DNA of 12,733 bases. It comes from Cyanobium sp. M55B138. GTDB taxonomy: Bacteria; Cyanobacteriota; Cyanobacteriia; PCC-6307; Cyanobiaceae. The notes beneath the pieces are model-generated. The model was not told the DNA's origin. It saw only the letters and a list, made by a program, of their open reading frames with translations, and made no database searches. Of this stretch, positions 1 to 7,305 are shown one piece after another; the stretch's first letter is position 1; each line of letters opens with the position of its first letter. The position numbers and the translations under genes were made by a program. The stretch is taken from assembly GCA_018400215.1 (NCBI GenBank), contig JAGYNF010000021.1, positions 1 through 12,733 on the forward strand. The letters are read 5' to 3'.

Positions 1-159
1 CGCGCTGTTCAGGACGGCATCCGGGATGGGAGCGGCAAGCTCGCCCTGGCCGAAGCCCTCCTGGCCGAGGCCCAGGCCAGCGGCCACAACAACCACGCCC
101 TGCTCACCTCCCTGTTGGAGGCGGTGGGCAACGACGAAAACTTCATGGTGGAGGACTGA
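1..159 (+). CDS. C-terminal end of an unrecognised protein (partial)
   Basis: The window opens inside a reading frame that stays open for 52 codons in frame 1 and ends at TGA 157-159. The visible C-terminus is alanine/leucine-rich, probably helical (around LALAEALLAEAQASGHNNHA), and finishes with an acidic tail ending in VED. I do not recognise the family from this fragment and assign no function. It converges on the RNase D-like gene, whose stop lies only 11 bp further on, with no poly-T terminator between them. The frame is preferred over the overlapping frame starting at base 26 because the latter is a proline/arginine/tryptophan-rich translation typical of an out-of-frame shadow in GC-rich DNA, while frame 1 gives a balanced composition. 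Confidence 0.6.
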   Translation, partial: RAVQDGIRDGSGKLALAEALLAEAQASGHNNHALLTSLLEAVGNDENFMVED

Positions 160-170
160 CCCCCGCAGCT

Positions 171-845
171 TCAGCGGTTACCGCCGCTGGAATGCTCAAA
201 CAACAGGTGGAAGCGCTGCCGGTCGAGCTCCGCCATCACGGGCAGGCAGCCAAAGCAGCGCTCAGCCAGCTCCCAGCGGGCCTCCCGCTTGAGCATCGTC
301 TCCAGCTGGTCACGGGCGGGCAACAGATAGCGCACATCGCCGGCCGCATAGGTGAGCTGGGCTTCACTGAGGTCTTCCACCCGGCCCCAATCGGAGCTCT
401 GGGCCTGCTTGTCGAGCTCCACCCCCACCAGCTCCTGCACCACCTCCTTGAGCCCGTGCCGGGGGCTGTAGGTGCGGGCCAGGCGGCTGGCCACCTTGGT
501 GCAGAAGATCGGCTGCACGGTGATGCCGAGGTTCTCCGCCAGGGCAGCCACATCAAAGCGGGCGAAGTGGAACACCTTCTCGATCGCCGGGTTCTGCATC
601 AGGGCCTGCAGGCGGGGGGCCTGCCGCTGCCCCAGGGCCAGGCGGATGCAGCACACGTTGTCGTGGTCGTCGCAGATCTGCACCAGACAGAGCCGGTCAC
701 GGCCATGGATCAGGCCCATCGCCTCGGTGTCCACCGCCAGGGCCCGGGCGCCGGCATAGAGGGCGGCCCACTCGGCGTCCAGGTCGCCGTCAAAGACGGC
801 AAAGCGGGCGGGGGCAGGCAGGTTGCTGGAGGGAGCGGCGGTCAT
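171..845 (-). CDS. RNase D-like 3'-5' exonuclease (DEDDy family)
   Basis: Predicted 224-aa 3'-5' exonuclease of the DnaQ-like DEDDy superfamily, acting on RNA 3' ends in the cytoplasm by family analogy. All three exonuclease motifs are visible: Exo I as AVDTEAMGL (Asp39, Glu41), Exo II around HFARFDVAAL (Asp98) and Exo III as YAAGDVRYLL (Tyr166, Asp170). There is no room for the HRDC domains that follow the nuclease domain in E. coli RNase D (about 375 aa), so this is the short, nuclease-only form. The frame is open further upstream, but I chose ATG at 845: the upstream residues are Gln/Gly/Pro-rich shadow sequence that would overlap the divergent CCB gene. An ATG at 902 would add only 19 residues. 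The exact RNA substrate cannot be read from the sequence. Confidence 0.88.
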   Translation of the reverse strand: MTAAPSSNLPAPARFAVFDGDLDAEWAALYAGARALAVDTEAMGLIHGRDRLCLVQICDDHDNVCCIRLALGQRQAPRLQALMQNPAIEKVFHFARFDVAALAENLGITVQPIFCTKVASRLARTYSPRHGLKEVVQELVGVELDKQAQSSDWGRVEDLSEAQLTYAAGDVRYLLPARDQLETMLKREARWELAERCFGCLPVMAELDRQRFHLLFEHSSGGNR

Positions 846-920
846 CGGGGCAGCGGTTGGCAGGGCGTCGCCCCATCGTGACAACCCACCCTCCCCTGCC
901 ATGGGGGGCAGAATGGTGCG

Positions 921-1472
921 ATGGCCACCACCGGCTCCACCCTGCTGCTCACCCTGCTCCTGGCGGTCGGCCTGGTGTTTTTCCTGCGGGCTGCCAGCAA
1001 GGACCGCACCACCACTGTGGAGGTGCGGTCGTCGAAGCCGCCGCTGGAGGTGCTGCCCAGCCTGAGCGACTGGCTGCAGCAACGCGGTTGGCAGGCCGAG
1101 GCCAGCGACCCCGATCGGCGCAGTCTGCGTTTCCGCGGCCAGGTGCGCTCCAGCCCCTGGCTGGCCGTGCTGCTCTCGGTGCTGGGGGGGCTGGGCGCCG
1201 GCTGCCTCGGCCTGGTGCTGCGGCAGCTCCTCCCCCAACTGGCCTGGTGGCCCCTGCTGTTGATCGGCCTGGGCCCCCTGGCCGGGCTGCTCTACCGGCG
1301 CCGGGCCAGCCGGGATGAAACCGTGGAACTGCGACTGCTCAGCCACGACCTCGCCACCGGCAGTGCCCTGCGCCTGCGGGCCCACCGCGATGAATTGATC
1401 GCCCTTGAGCTGGAGCTGGGGCCCAGCCTCGGCCTGTTCAGCGACACCAACCTGCTCAGCTCGCCCATCTGA
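921..1472 (+). CDS. CCB2/CCB4-type cofactor assembly of complex C subunit B
   Basis: A 183-aa membrane protein that I recognise as the cyanobacterial 'cofactor assembly of complex C subunit B' family (CCB2/CCB4, formerly DUF2930). In chloroplasts CCB proteins help attach heme c(i) covalently to cytochrome b6 of the b6f complex. The family pattern is visible: a hydrophobic N-terminal segment (about 6-23) followed by FFLRAASKDRTTT, then a soluble stretch with DWLQQRGWQ, and a hydrophobic hairpin (about 80-101 and 108-125) followed by LLYRRRASRDE. The soluble C-terminal part is rich in leucine and glutamate. ATG at 921 fits the expected family N-terminus. It is divergent from the RNase D-like gene and its TGA overlaps the next gene's ATG by one base (TGATG), so the two are probably co-transcribed and translationally coupled. 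The b6f role is from the family, not shown here. Confidence 0.8.
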   Translation: MATTGSTLLLTLLLAVGLVFFLRAASKDRTTTVEVRSSKPPLEVLPSLSDWLQQRGWQAEASDPDRRSLRFRGQVRSSPWLAVLLSVLGGLGAGCLGLVLRQLLPQLAWWPLLLIGLGPLAGLLYRRRASRDETVELRLLSHDLATGSALRLRAHRDELIALELELGPSLGLFSDTNLLSSPI

Positions 1473-2320
1473 TGGCGCGACGCCGCTGGCTGCTGCTTGT
1501 GACCGTGGCCTGCCTCGGCCTGGGCCATGCGGCGGCCGCCCATGCCCCCACGGCCAGCGGCCCCGACCCCCTCACGGGCCCCCGCAGCCGCCTCAGCGAC
1601 CAGAAGGACTGGCTGGGGCTGCGGCCCCTGCCGGCGCAGACCGAGATCCTGGTGCTGGCGGGCCATGCCGATTCCCAGGGCATCGCCGGCGCCGGCACCG
1701 GTGGGGAGGCCGTGGATCTCCACGGTGCCGCACCCATGCAGGCGGGCATCCGTGATGAGCTGTATTGGAACCTGCTCACGGCCCAGGCCATCGTGAACCT
1801 TGGCCAGCAACGGGGCCTGGCCATGCGCCTCTACGTGCCGCCGCTGCGCACCATCGCCGACGGCGATGACCCGCGCACCAACTGGAGTGTGGGCAGGGCC
1901 CACGCCGCGGCGGGGGGCTATGCCCTGGAGATCCATTACGACGCCTACGGCCTCGACGGGGTGGGCTCTGGCCTGATTCCACCGCTGCACCGGCAGCCCA
2001 GCCGCATCGACGAAAGCCTGGCCCAGGCCTTCGGTGCCTACCCCCTGCTCTACCGCGAGGGCCTCGGCGCGCCGCGGCGGGGCATCGCCATCCTCGAGAT
2101 CGGCAAGTTGGAGGGGGCCCTGGAAGCCGCCCTGCGGGATCCACGCCGCAGCCAGCTCACCCTCAACGCCGTCGCCCTGCGGGTGGTGGAGGCCCTGGAG
2201 CGGGGGCTGGAGCGCCCCCAGAACCAACCCATGCCCACACCGGCCCTGGCGATCACGCCCACACCCGTCAGCCCAACGCCTGCTGGGCGGCGCAGCGGTC
2301 CACCAGCCCGGCGTCGCTGA
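1472..2320 (+). CDS. Secreted N-acetylmuramoyl-L-alanine amidase-like protein (amidase_3 fold)
   Basis: A 282-aa protein with an N-terminal signal peptide or membrane anchor (MARRR then a hydrophobic stretch, likely cleavage in an AAAAHA region near residue 24). The body matches the zinc-dependent amidase_3 pattern: [11 protein letters not shown] (His65), a Glu about 14 residues later (Glu79), LEIHYDAYG (His155) and ILEIGKLEG (Glu209). These fit the two His plus Glu metal ligands and the catalytic Glu of that fold. The family cleaves the bond between MurNAc and L-Ala in peptidoglycan, so a periplasmic wall-remodelling role is likely, although the motifs diverge from E. coli AmiABC and a different substrate is possible. 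The last 30 residues are Pro/Thr/Arg-rich and look unstructured. The 3' end overlaps hemF on the other strand by 53 bp. It starts inside the stop of the CCB gene. Confidence 0.72.
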   Translation: MARRRWLLLVTVACLGLGHAAAAHAPTASGPDPLTGPRSRLSDQKDWLGLRPLPAQTEILVLAGHADSQGIAGAGTGGEAVDLHGAAPMQAGIRDELYWNLLTAQAIVNLGQQRGLAMRLYVPPLRTIADGDDPRTNWSVGRAHAAAGGYALEIHYDAYGLDGVGSGLIPPLHRQPSRIDESLAQAFGAYPLLYREGLGAPRRGIAILEIGKLEGALEAALRDPRRSQLTLNAVALRVVEALERGLERPQNQPMPTPALAITPTPVSPTPAGRRSGPPARRR

Positions 2321-3311
2321 GCCAGGCCTGCGGCCGTGTGAACACATCGGTGAGCAGCGCCTCACGGCTGCCGGGCTCCACCTGGTAGCCGTATTCCCAA
2401 CGCACCAGCGGCGGCAGCGACATCAAAATCGACTCCGTGCGGCCATTGGTCTGCAGACCGAAGATCGTGCCCCGGTCGAACACCAGGTTGAACTCCACGT
2501 AGCGGCCGCGGCGATACAGCTGGAACTGGCGCTCACGCTCGCCATAGGGCGTGGCCTGGCGCTTCTCGGCGATCGGTGCGTAGCTGGGCAGGAAGGCGTT
2601 GCCACAGGCGCTGGCCAGGGCAAACAGCTGCTCCCAGCTCTGCTGCACCGGCCCGATGCGGGTGCTCTCGGCCGCCGCCGGGCCGTCCGCGTCCTGCCCC
2701 TTGTAGAGCACCCCACCGGGATCCTGGTAGTCGTAGAAGATGCCGCCCACGCCGCGGGTCTCACCGCGGTGCTTGAGGAAGAAGTACTCATCGCACCAGG
2801 GCTTGAACACCGGGTAGTAGGCGGGGTTCACGCTGTCGCAAGCGTTCTTGAGGGTGCGGTGGAAGTGCTGGGCGTCCTCCAGGAAGGGGTAGTAGGGCGT
2901 GAGGTCGGCGCCGCCGCCGAACCACCACACCGGGCCGGCCTCGAAGTAGCGGTAGTTGAGGTGAACGGTGGGGATGTAGGGATTGCGGGGGTGCAGCACC
3001 ATCGAGGTGCCGGTGGCAAACCAGCGGTGGCCCTTGGCCTCAGGGCGCTGGCTGAGGATCGAGGGGGGCAGCTCGGTGCCCTCCACCTCGGAGAAGTTCA
3101 CCCCGCCCTGCTCGAACACCCGGCCGGCCTTCATCACCCGCGAGCGGCCGCCACCGCCCTCGGGGCGCACCCAGCTCTCCTCGGCGAAGCGCCCCTCGCC
3201 ATCGAGCTGCTCCAGGCCGGCGCAGATCGAATCCTGCAGGCCCATCAGCAGGGCCTTGGCCCGCTGGCGCGAATCGGTCGGCGGGGCTTCCAGGGCCTTG
3301 GGCATCGACAC
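2268..3311 (-). CDS. hemF: Oxygen-dependent coproporphyrinogen-III oxidase
   Basis: HemF converts coproporphyrinogen III to protoporphyrinogen IX using O2, a step shared by heme and chlorophyll synthesis. The 347-aa product is full length for the family and very well conserved: [12 protein letters not shown] (49-60), [30 protein letters not shown] (107-124), [15 protein letters not shown], and the classic signature at 169-194 running from [11 protein letters not shown] to [14 protein letters not shown]. The C-terminal [15 protein letters not shown] and WEYGYQ blocks are present too. The upstream start is GTG (3309-3311); an ATG two codons later (3303-3305) is equally possible and would give 345 aa. 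It is divergent from mrp (128-bp spacer) and overlaps the amidase-like gene tail-to-tail by 53 bp. Base composition is like its neighbours. Confidence 0.97.
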   Translation of the reverse strand: MSMPKALEAPPTDSRQRAKALLMGLQDSICAGLEQLDGEGRFAEESWVRPEGGGGRSRVMKAGRVFEQGGVNFSEVEGTELPPSILSQRPEAKGHRWFATGTSMVLHPRNPYIPTVHLNYRYFEAGPVWWFGGGADLTPYYPFLEDAQHFHRTLKNACDSVNPAYYPVFKPWCDEYFFLKHRGETRGVGGIFYDYQDPGGVLYKGQDADGPAAAESTRIGPVQQSWEQLFALASACGNAFLPSYAPIAEKRQATPYGERERQFQLYRRGRYVEFNLVFDRGTIFGLQTNGRTESILMSLPPLVRWEYGYQVEPGSREALLTDVFTRPQAWLSDAGLVDRCAAQQALG

Positions 3312-3384
3312 TGCGCCCCGGTGGACGCTCGAAACCCACTCACCCTTTCAGGCCACCGGGCCGGCGCACAAGTGATCGAGAGCC

Positions 3385-3415
3385 TCTGTCATGCCCCAGC
3401 CATGATGCCTAGGAT
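3385..3415 (+). promoter_or_regulatory. Candidate sigma70-type promoter for the mrp-rodA unit
   Basis: Inside the 128-bp spacer between divergent hemF and mrp there is a TAGGAT hexamer (3410-3415, 4 of 6 to TATAAT) with CTGTCA (3385-3390, 4 of 6 to TTGACA) upstream. The 19-bp spacing is longer than ideal. Transcription would start about 18 bp before the mrp ATG. No Shine-Dalgarno is visible in front of that ATG (a run of C residues instead). A weak call from pattern only. Confidence 0.22.
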
Positions 3416-3439
3416 CACCTCCCCCACCCGCCCCCCTGA

Positions 3440-4540
3440 ATGGCCACGCCCGAGCAGGCCCGCGCCGCCCTCTGCGCCGTGAAGGATGCCGGCAGTGGCC
3501 GCGATCTGCTGGAGCTGGGCTGGATCACCGATCTGCGTCTCCAGGCCGATCGGGCTGTGTTCCGGCTCACCCTGCCGGGCTTTGCCCAGGCACAGCGCGA
3601 CCGGATCGCCGCTGAAGCGCGGGCGGCCCTGCTGCCCCTCGACGGCGTTGAGGATGTGCAAATCGAATTGAGCCAAGCCCAGGCCGGCAGCCATCCGGGG
3701 GCCCCGATCGGCGCAGCTGGCCACGGCCCCGCCGCCGGCCAGCTGCCGGAACGCCAACCGATCCCAGGCGTGAAGCAGGTGATCGCCGTGAGCAGCGGCA
3801 AGGGAGGCGTGGGCAAGAGCACCGTGGCGGTGAACCTGGCCTGTGCCCTGGCCAGCCGTGGCCTGCGGGTGGGCCTGCTCGATGCCGACATCTACGGGCC
3901 CAATGCCCCCACCATGCTGGGCGTGGCCGACCGCACACCCGAGGTGCGGGGCGAGGGCGCCAGCCAGGTGCTGGTGCCGATCGAAAGCTGCGGCATCGCC
4001 ATGGTGTCGATGGGCCTGTTGATCGACGCCAACCAACCGGTGATTTGGCGCGGACCGATGCTGAACGGCATCATCCGCCAATTCCTCTATCAGGTCGACT
4101 GGGGCGAACGCGACGTGCTCGTGGTCGACATGCCGCCGGGCACCGGCGATGTGCAACTCACCCTCGCCCAGGCCGTACCCATGGCCGGGGCGCTGATTGT
4201 CACCACACCCCAGCAGGTGTCGCTGGCCGATGCCCGCCGCGGCCTGGCGATGTTCCTGCAGATGGGCGTGCCCGTGCTGGGGGTGGTGGAGAACATGAGC
4301 GTCTTCATTCCCCCGGATGCCCCGGACAAGCGCTACGCGATCTTCGGCAGCGGGGGGGGCGCCCTGCTGGCCGCCGAGGGGGGCGTGCCCCTGCTGGCTG
4401 AATTGCCCCTGGAACTGCCGGTGCGGGAGGGCGGGGACGCCGGCACGCCCGTGGTGCTCTCAGCCCCCGACTCCGCCAGCGGCCAGGCTTTCCTCGGCCT
4501 GGCCGAGCGCATCACGGCCCTGCACCCGGTGCCGGTTTGA
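3440..4540 (+). CDS. mrp: Mrp/ApbC (NBP35-like) P-loop ATPase, Fe-S carrier family
   Basis: A 366-aa Mrp-family protein. Residues about 1-80 resemble a MIP18/DUF59 domain; the rest is a deviant-Walker ATPase: VSSGKGGVGKSTVAVNLA (P-loop 119-127), LLDADIYGPNAPTMLG (147-161), IWRGPML, and VVDMPPGTGD (228-237). Family members bind or transfer Fe-S clusters, or act in their biogenesis. The E. coli-type CxxC motif that follows ENMS is absent: here the text is ENMSVFIPPDAPDKRYAIFGSGGG, a form I associate with cyanobacterial Mrp proteins. The family assignment is firm; the cluster-carrying role is therefore less certain for this branch. The gene leads a tight plus-strand series: rodA begins 4 bp after its stop. 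ATG at 3440 begins the conserved N-terminus (MATPEQA) and is the only sensible start. Confidence 0.93.
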   Translation: MATPEQARAALCAVKDAGSGRDLLELGWITDLRLQADRAVFRLTLPGFAQAQRDRIAAEARAALLPLDGVEDVQIELSQAQAGSHPGAPIGAAGHGPAAGQLPERQPIPGVKQVIAVSSGKGGVGKSTVAVNLACALASRGLRVGLLDADIYGPNAPTMLGVADRTPEVRGEGASQVLVPIESCGIAMVSMGLLIDANQPVIWRGPMLNGIIRQFLYQVDWGERDVLVVDMPPGTGDVQLTLAQAVPMAGALIVTTPQQVSLADARRGLAMFLQMGVPVLGVVENMSVFIPPDAPDKRYAIFGSGGGALLAAEGGVPLLAELPLELPVREGGDAGTPVVLSAPDSASGQAFLGLAERITALHPVPV

Positions 4541-4544
4541 GCCC

Positions 4545-5807
4545 ATGCTGAGCCTGCCAGGGCGCAGCCGCTCCATGTTCGGCGGCCAGTCCCGCTCCCG
4601 TCGCAATCCCCTGGCCGCCTTCGACTGGATTCTCTGGGGCATCCCCCTGGCGATGGTGGGGATCGCCGGCGTGCTGATTGCCAGCACCCAGCGCCAGGCC
4701 GATTACGCCGACTGGTACCAGCACTGGATCACCGGCGCCGTTGGCCTGGTGATCGCCCTGCTGCTGTCCCGGCTGCCGCTGGAACGCCTGACCCATCTGC
4801 AATGGCCCATCTTCGGCGCCACGGTGGTGAGCCTGATGGCCGTGCGGGTGATCGGCACCACGGCCCTGGGGGCCCAGCGCTGGATCAGCATCGGCGGCTT
4901 CAATGTGCAGCCATCGGAATTCGCCAAGTTGGCGGCCATCCTGCTGCTGGCCGGCGTGCTGGCCCGCCATCCGGTGGAGCGGCCGGTGGATCTGCTGCGG
5001 CCGACGGCCCTGATCGGCCTCCCCTGGCTGCTGGTCTTCATCCAGCCCGACCTGGGCACGTCGCTGGTCTTCGGCTGCGTGCTGCTGGTGATGCTCTTTT
5101 GGGCCGGGATGCCCGCAGCCTGGCTGGTGCTGCTGCTCTCCCCCCTGGTGAGTGCCATCCTGGCCGGCACCTGGGCCTGGGGCCTGGTCGCCTGGATCCC
5201 CCTGATGGGCTGGCTGGGCCGCAGCAGCCTCCCCTGGAAACGCACAGGCCCCCTGCTGGTGGTGGCGGTGCAGGCCTTCTTTGCCTCGATCACCCCCTGG
5301 CTCTGGCAAAACGTGCTGGAGGATTACCAGCGCGATCGGCTGGTGCTGTTCCTCGACCCCGGCAAGGATCCGCTGGGTGGTGGCTATCACCTGCTGCAGA
5401 GCACGGTGGGCATTGGCAGCGGTCAGCTCTGGGGCACCGGACTGATGCAGGGCGCCCTGACAAAACTGCGCTTTATTCCCGAGCAACACACCGACTTCAT
5501 CTTCAGCGCCCTGGGCGAAGAAACCGGCTTCATCGGCTCGGTGCTGGTGGTGGTGGGGTTTGTGCTGCTGATGTGGCGCCTGCTGCAGATCGCTGGCCGG
5601 GCCCGCAGCGATGTGGAGTCGTTGGTGGTGGTCGGCGTGGGCGCCATGTTGATGTTTCAGGTGGTGGTGAACATCAACATGACCATCGGTCTTGGGCCGG
5701 TCACCGGCATTCCCCTGCCCTTTCTGAGCTATGGCCGTTCCGCCATGTTGATGAACTTCATGGCCCTGGGGATGTGCGCCTCGGTGGCCCGCCAGGGTCG
5801 CCGCTAG
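4545..5807 (+). CDS. rodA: RodA, SEDS-family peptidoglycan glycosyltransferase
   Basis: A 420-aa polytopic inner-membrane protein of the SEDS family (RodA/FtsW/SpoVE), which polymerises lipid II during side-wall growth with a partner class B PBP. Visible hallmarks are GAQRWISIGGFNVQPSEFAKL (109-129), FIQPDLGTSLVF (Asp169 is the family's catalytic aspartate), RLVLFLDPGKDPLGGGYHLLQS (265-286), EQHTDFIFSALGEE (313-326), and TGIPLPFLSYGRSAML (387-402). The last block has Arg where E. coli-type SEDS proteins have Gly, as I recall for other cyanobacteria. About ten hydrophobic segments are evident. The frame is open back to 4317, inside mrp, but ATG 4545, 4 bp after the mrp stop, gives the natural N-terminus; ATG 4575 is an alternative. 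The kinase-like gene starts 2 bp after its stop, suggesting one transcript. RodA is favoured over FtsW because of the DWILWGIPL N-terminus and the QPDLGT context. Confidence 0.93.
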   Translation: MLSLPGRSRSMFGGQSRSRRNPLAAFDWILWGIPLAMVGIAGVLIASTQRQADYADWYQHWITGAVGLVIALLLSRLPLERLTHLQWPIFGATVVSLMAVRVIGTTALGAQRWISIGGFNVQPSEFAKLAAILLLAGVLARHPVERPVDLLRPTALIGLPWLLVFIQPDLGTSLVFGCVLLVMLFWAGMPAAWLVLLLSPLVSAILAGTWAWGLVAWIPLMGWLGRSSLPWKRTGPLLVVAVQAFFASITPWLWQNVLEDYQRDRLVLFLDPGKDPLGGGYHLLQSTVGIGSGQLWGTGLMQGALTKLRFIPEQHTDFIFSALGEETGFIGSVLVVVGFVLLMWRLLQIAGRARSDVESLVVVGVGAMLMFQVVVNINMTIGLGPVTGIPLPFLSYGRSAMLMNFMALGMCASVARQGRR

Positions 5808-5809
5808 CC

Positions 5810-7186
5810 ATGGCCGCCGCCGCAACGCCAAGCTTCAGCGATGTGCGGAACGTGTTGGCCGCGGGGGTACCGGCCGGGCACAACGATGACGACAGCGTGC
5901 GCCGCCAGTGGTGGGCTGCCCTGGCCACCCTGCAGGACGACCTGCTGTTGCCGGCGGCCGGCAACCGGGGTGTCTGGCTGGCCGCCCCCCTGCCAGCCCT
6001 GTATGAGCCCCAGCTGTTGCAGCGGCTGCAGGGCTGGGTCTGGACCCCGGCCCCCATCGACGACCTGCTGGGATCCCAGGCGCCGCTGCTGCCAAGTGGG
6101 GCGGTGCCCGCCGCCAGCGAGGGTTCGGGCTTTCAACGCCTCAGCCTGCGGGAGGAGGATGGCACCGATCCCCTGCTGCTGGTGATCACCGCCACCGTGC
6201 AGGTGGGGCTCTGCCTGGATGGCGCCCCCGGCCAACGGCGGCTGGTGGTGCGCTTTGACCCAGCCGTGCTCAGCGAGACCCTCGGCCTGATCCACCGGCG
6301 ACTCAGCGACACGGACCCCACCCAGGCCGAGGGTCTGCACCGCGCCATGCAGGAGCTGGGCTCCCTGCACAGCGATCCCGACCTGGGCCTCCGCTTCTGG
6401 CCGCGGCTGGCCGACCGGCTGGCCTCCATGGCGCCAAGCGTGACCCTGGCACCAAGCGTGCCCCTGGCGCCAAGCGTTCGGGCTGATGTCAGCAGTGAGT
6501 TGGCCCTGCTGGAGGCCCTCACCCACGAGGTGCGCACTCCCCTGGCCACCATCCGCACCCTGATTCGCTCCCTGCTGCGCCGCCACGACCTCTCCGAGCT
6601 GGTGCGCCAACGGCTGGAGCAGATCGATGGCGAGTGCAGCGAACAGATCGACCGCTTCGGCCTGATTTTTCTGGCCGCCGAACTCCAAGGCCAACCGGTC
6701 GCGCCGGGGGGCGACGAGGGCCGCCCGACCCAGCTGGCCCGCACCGATTTGAGCGCCCTGTTGCGCCAGCTCGCAGCCCTCTGGCGGCGGCAACTCTCCC
6801 GGCGCAGCCTCCAGTTGGAGCTGCAGATTGCGCCGGGCTTGCCCCTGGTGCTCAGCGATCCCGCCCGGCTCGAAACCATGCTGGGCGGATTGATCGATCG
6901 CTTCAGCCGCGGCCTGCCCGCCGGCGACAGCGTCACCATCGCTCTCCAGCCCGCCGGTTCACGCCTGAAACTGCAACTCACCAGCAGCGGCAGCAACCAG
7001 GCTGGGGAAGCGGCGGAGTCGGAGCCCAGCCCGCGGCGCTCCGTGGGGCCCGTGCTCAGCTGGAACCCCACCACCGGCAGCCTCCACCTCAGCCGCCAGG
7101 CCACCCAACAGCTGTTCCGCCAGCTGGGCGGACGCCTCACCGAGCGCAGCGGCAGTGGCCTCACCGTGTTCTTCCCGGTGTGCTGA
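5810..7186 (+). CDS. Histidine-kinase-like protein with degenerate ATPase domain
   Basis: A 458-aa soluble protein with no transmembrane segment. Residues 1-205 form an N-terminal region I cannot assign to a named sensor domain. A short repeat linker follows (208-223), then a clear dimerisation/phospho-acceptor helix at 230-258 with H box ALTHEVRTPLATIRTL (His239) and a second helix QRLEQIDGECSEQIDRFGL. The catalytic domain is recognisable only by position: LVLSDPARLETMLGGLIDRF sits where the N box should be, but the Asn is missing. No DxGxG (G1) motif is seen, and the G2 loop is reduced to TTGSLHLSRQ before QLGGRLTERSGSGLTVFFPV. ATP binding may thus be lost. ATG 5810 follows the rodA stop by 2 bp. 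It sits directly upstream of psaD. It could still be an active, very divergent kinase; a phosphatase or a dimerisation partner is also possible. Confidence 0.8.
   Translation: MAAAATPSFSDVRNVLAAGVPAGHNDDDSVRRQWWAALATLQDDLLLPAAGNRGVWLAAPLPALYEPQLLQRLQGWVWTPAPIDDLLGSQAPLLPSGAVPAASEGSGFQRLSLREEDGTDPLLLVITATVQVGLCLDGAPGQRRLVVRFDPAVLSETLGLIHRRLSDTDPTQAEGLHRAMQELGSLHSDPDLGLRFWPRLADRLASMAPSVTLAPSVPLAPSVRADVSSELALLEALTHEVRTPLATIRTLIRSLLRRHDLSELVRQRLEQIDGECSEQIDRFGLIFLAAELQGQPVAPGGDEGRPTQLARTDLSALLRQLAALWRRQLSRRSLQLELQIAPGLPLVLSDPARLETMLGGLIDRFSRGLPAGDSVTIALQPAGSRLKLQLTSSGSNQAGEAAESEPSPRRSVGPVLSWNPTTGSLHLSRQATQQLFRQLGGRLTERSGSGLTVFFPVC
6431..6478 (+). repeat. 18-bp in-frame tandem repeat in the kinase linker
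   Basis: Two full copies and one partial copy of an 18-bp unit (consensus gcgccaagcgtgcccctg) lie at 6431-6448, 6449-6466 and 6467-6478. They encode APSVTL / APSVPL / APSV, residues 208-223, between the N-terminal region and the H-box helix. The copies differ by a few bases. Being a multiple of three, the unit can change in number without breaking the frame. It probably only sets linker length. Confidence 0.8.
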
Positions 7187-7261
7187 GGGGGCCGGCAGCC
7201 GCCTGCTTTGTTGACGGGTGTGAAGACTCTGCGCCCCCCCGGAAAGCCATCAAAACCACGG

Positions 7262-7270
7262 TGCTAGCTT
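7262..7270 (+). promoter_or_regulatory. Candidate extended -10 element for psaD
   Basis: In the 119-bp gap before psaD, TGCTAGCTT carries a TG one base ahead of TAGCTT (7265-7270; 3 of 6 to TATAAT). No convincing -35 box lies 16-18 bp upstream. A start about 7 bp downstream would leave a leader of roughly 28 nt. The gap also holds TTGACG at 7211-7216, but nothing like a -10 at the proper distance from it. Low-confidence pattern call. Confidence 0.2.
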
Positions 7271-7305
7271 CCCGGTGAACCAGTCTGCCGACACCTGAAC
7301 GAGCC

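Noticed and set aside
172..189. Hairpin CAGCGG-TTACCG-CCGCTG at the end of the RNase D-like gene as a terminator
   Set aside because: The stem is only 6 bp, falls inside the coding end and has no T run on either strand.
878..914. GTGACA ... CAGAAT as a promoter for the CCB gene
   Set aside because: Hexamers resemble -35/-10 boxes, but the 25-bp spacing is far too long and the -10 would sit about 6 bp from the ATG.
1292..2365. Long minus-strand open frame (357 codons) opposite the amidase-like gene
   Set aside because: Antisense shadow of two genes with recognisable motifs; its own translation shows no domain and starts within hemF.
4512..5831. Minus-strand open frame of 439 codons opposite rodA
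   Set aside because: The translation is almost all His, Gln, Gly, Ala and Pro, as expected antisense to a leucine/valine-rich membrane protein; rodA is certain.
6133..7164. Minus-strand open frame of 343 codons opposite the kinase-like gene
   Set aside because: Arg/Ser/Trp-rich shadow translation with no motif; the plus strand shows an H box and regular gene packing.
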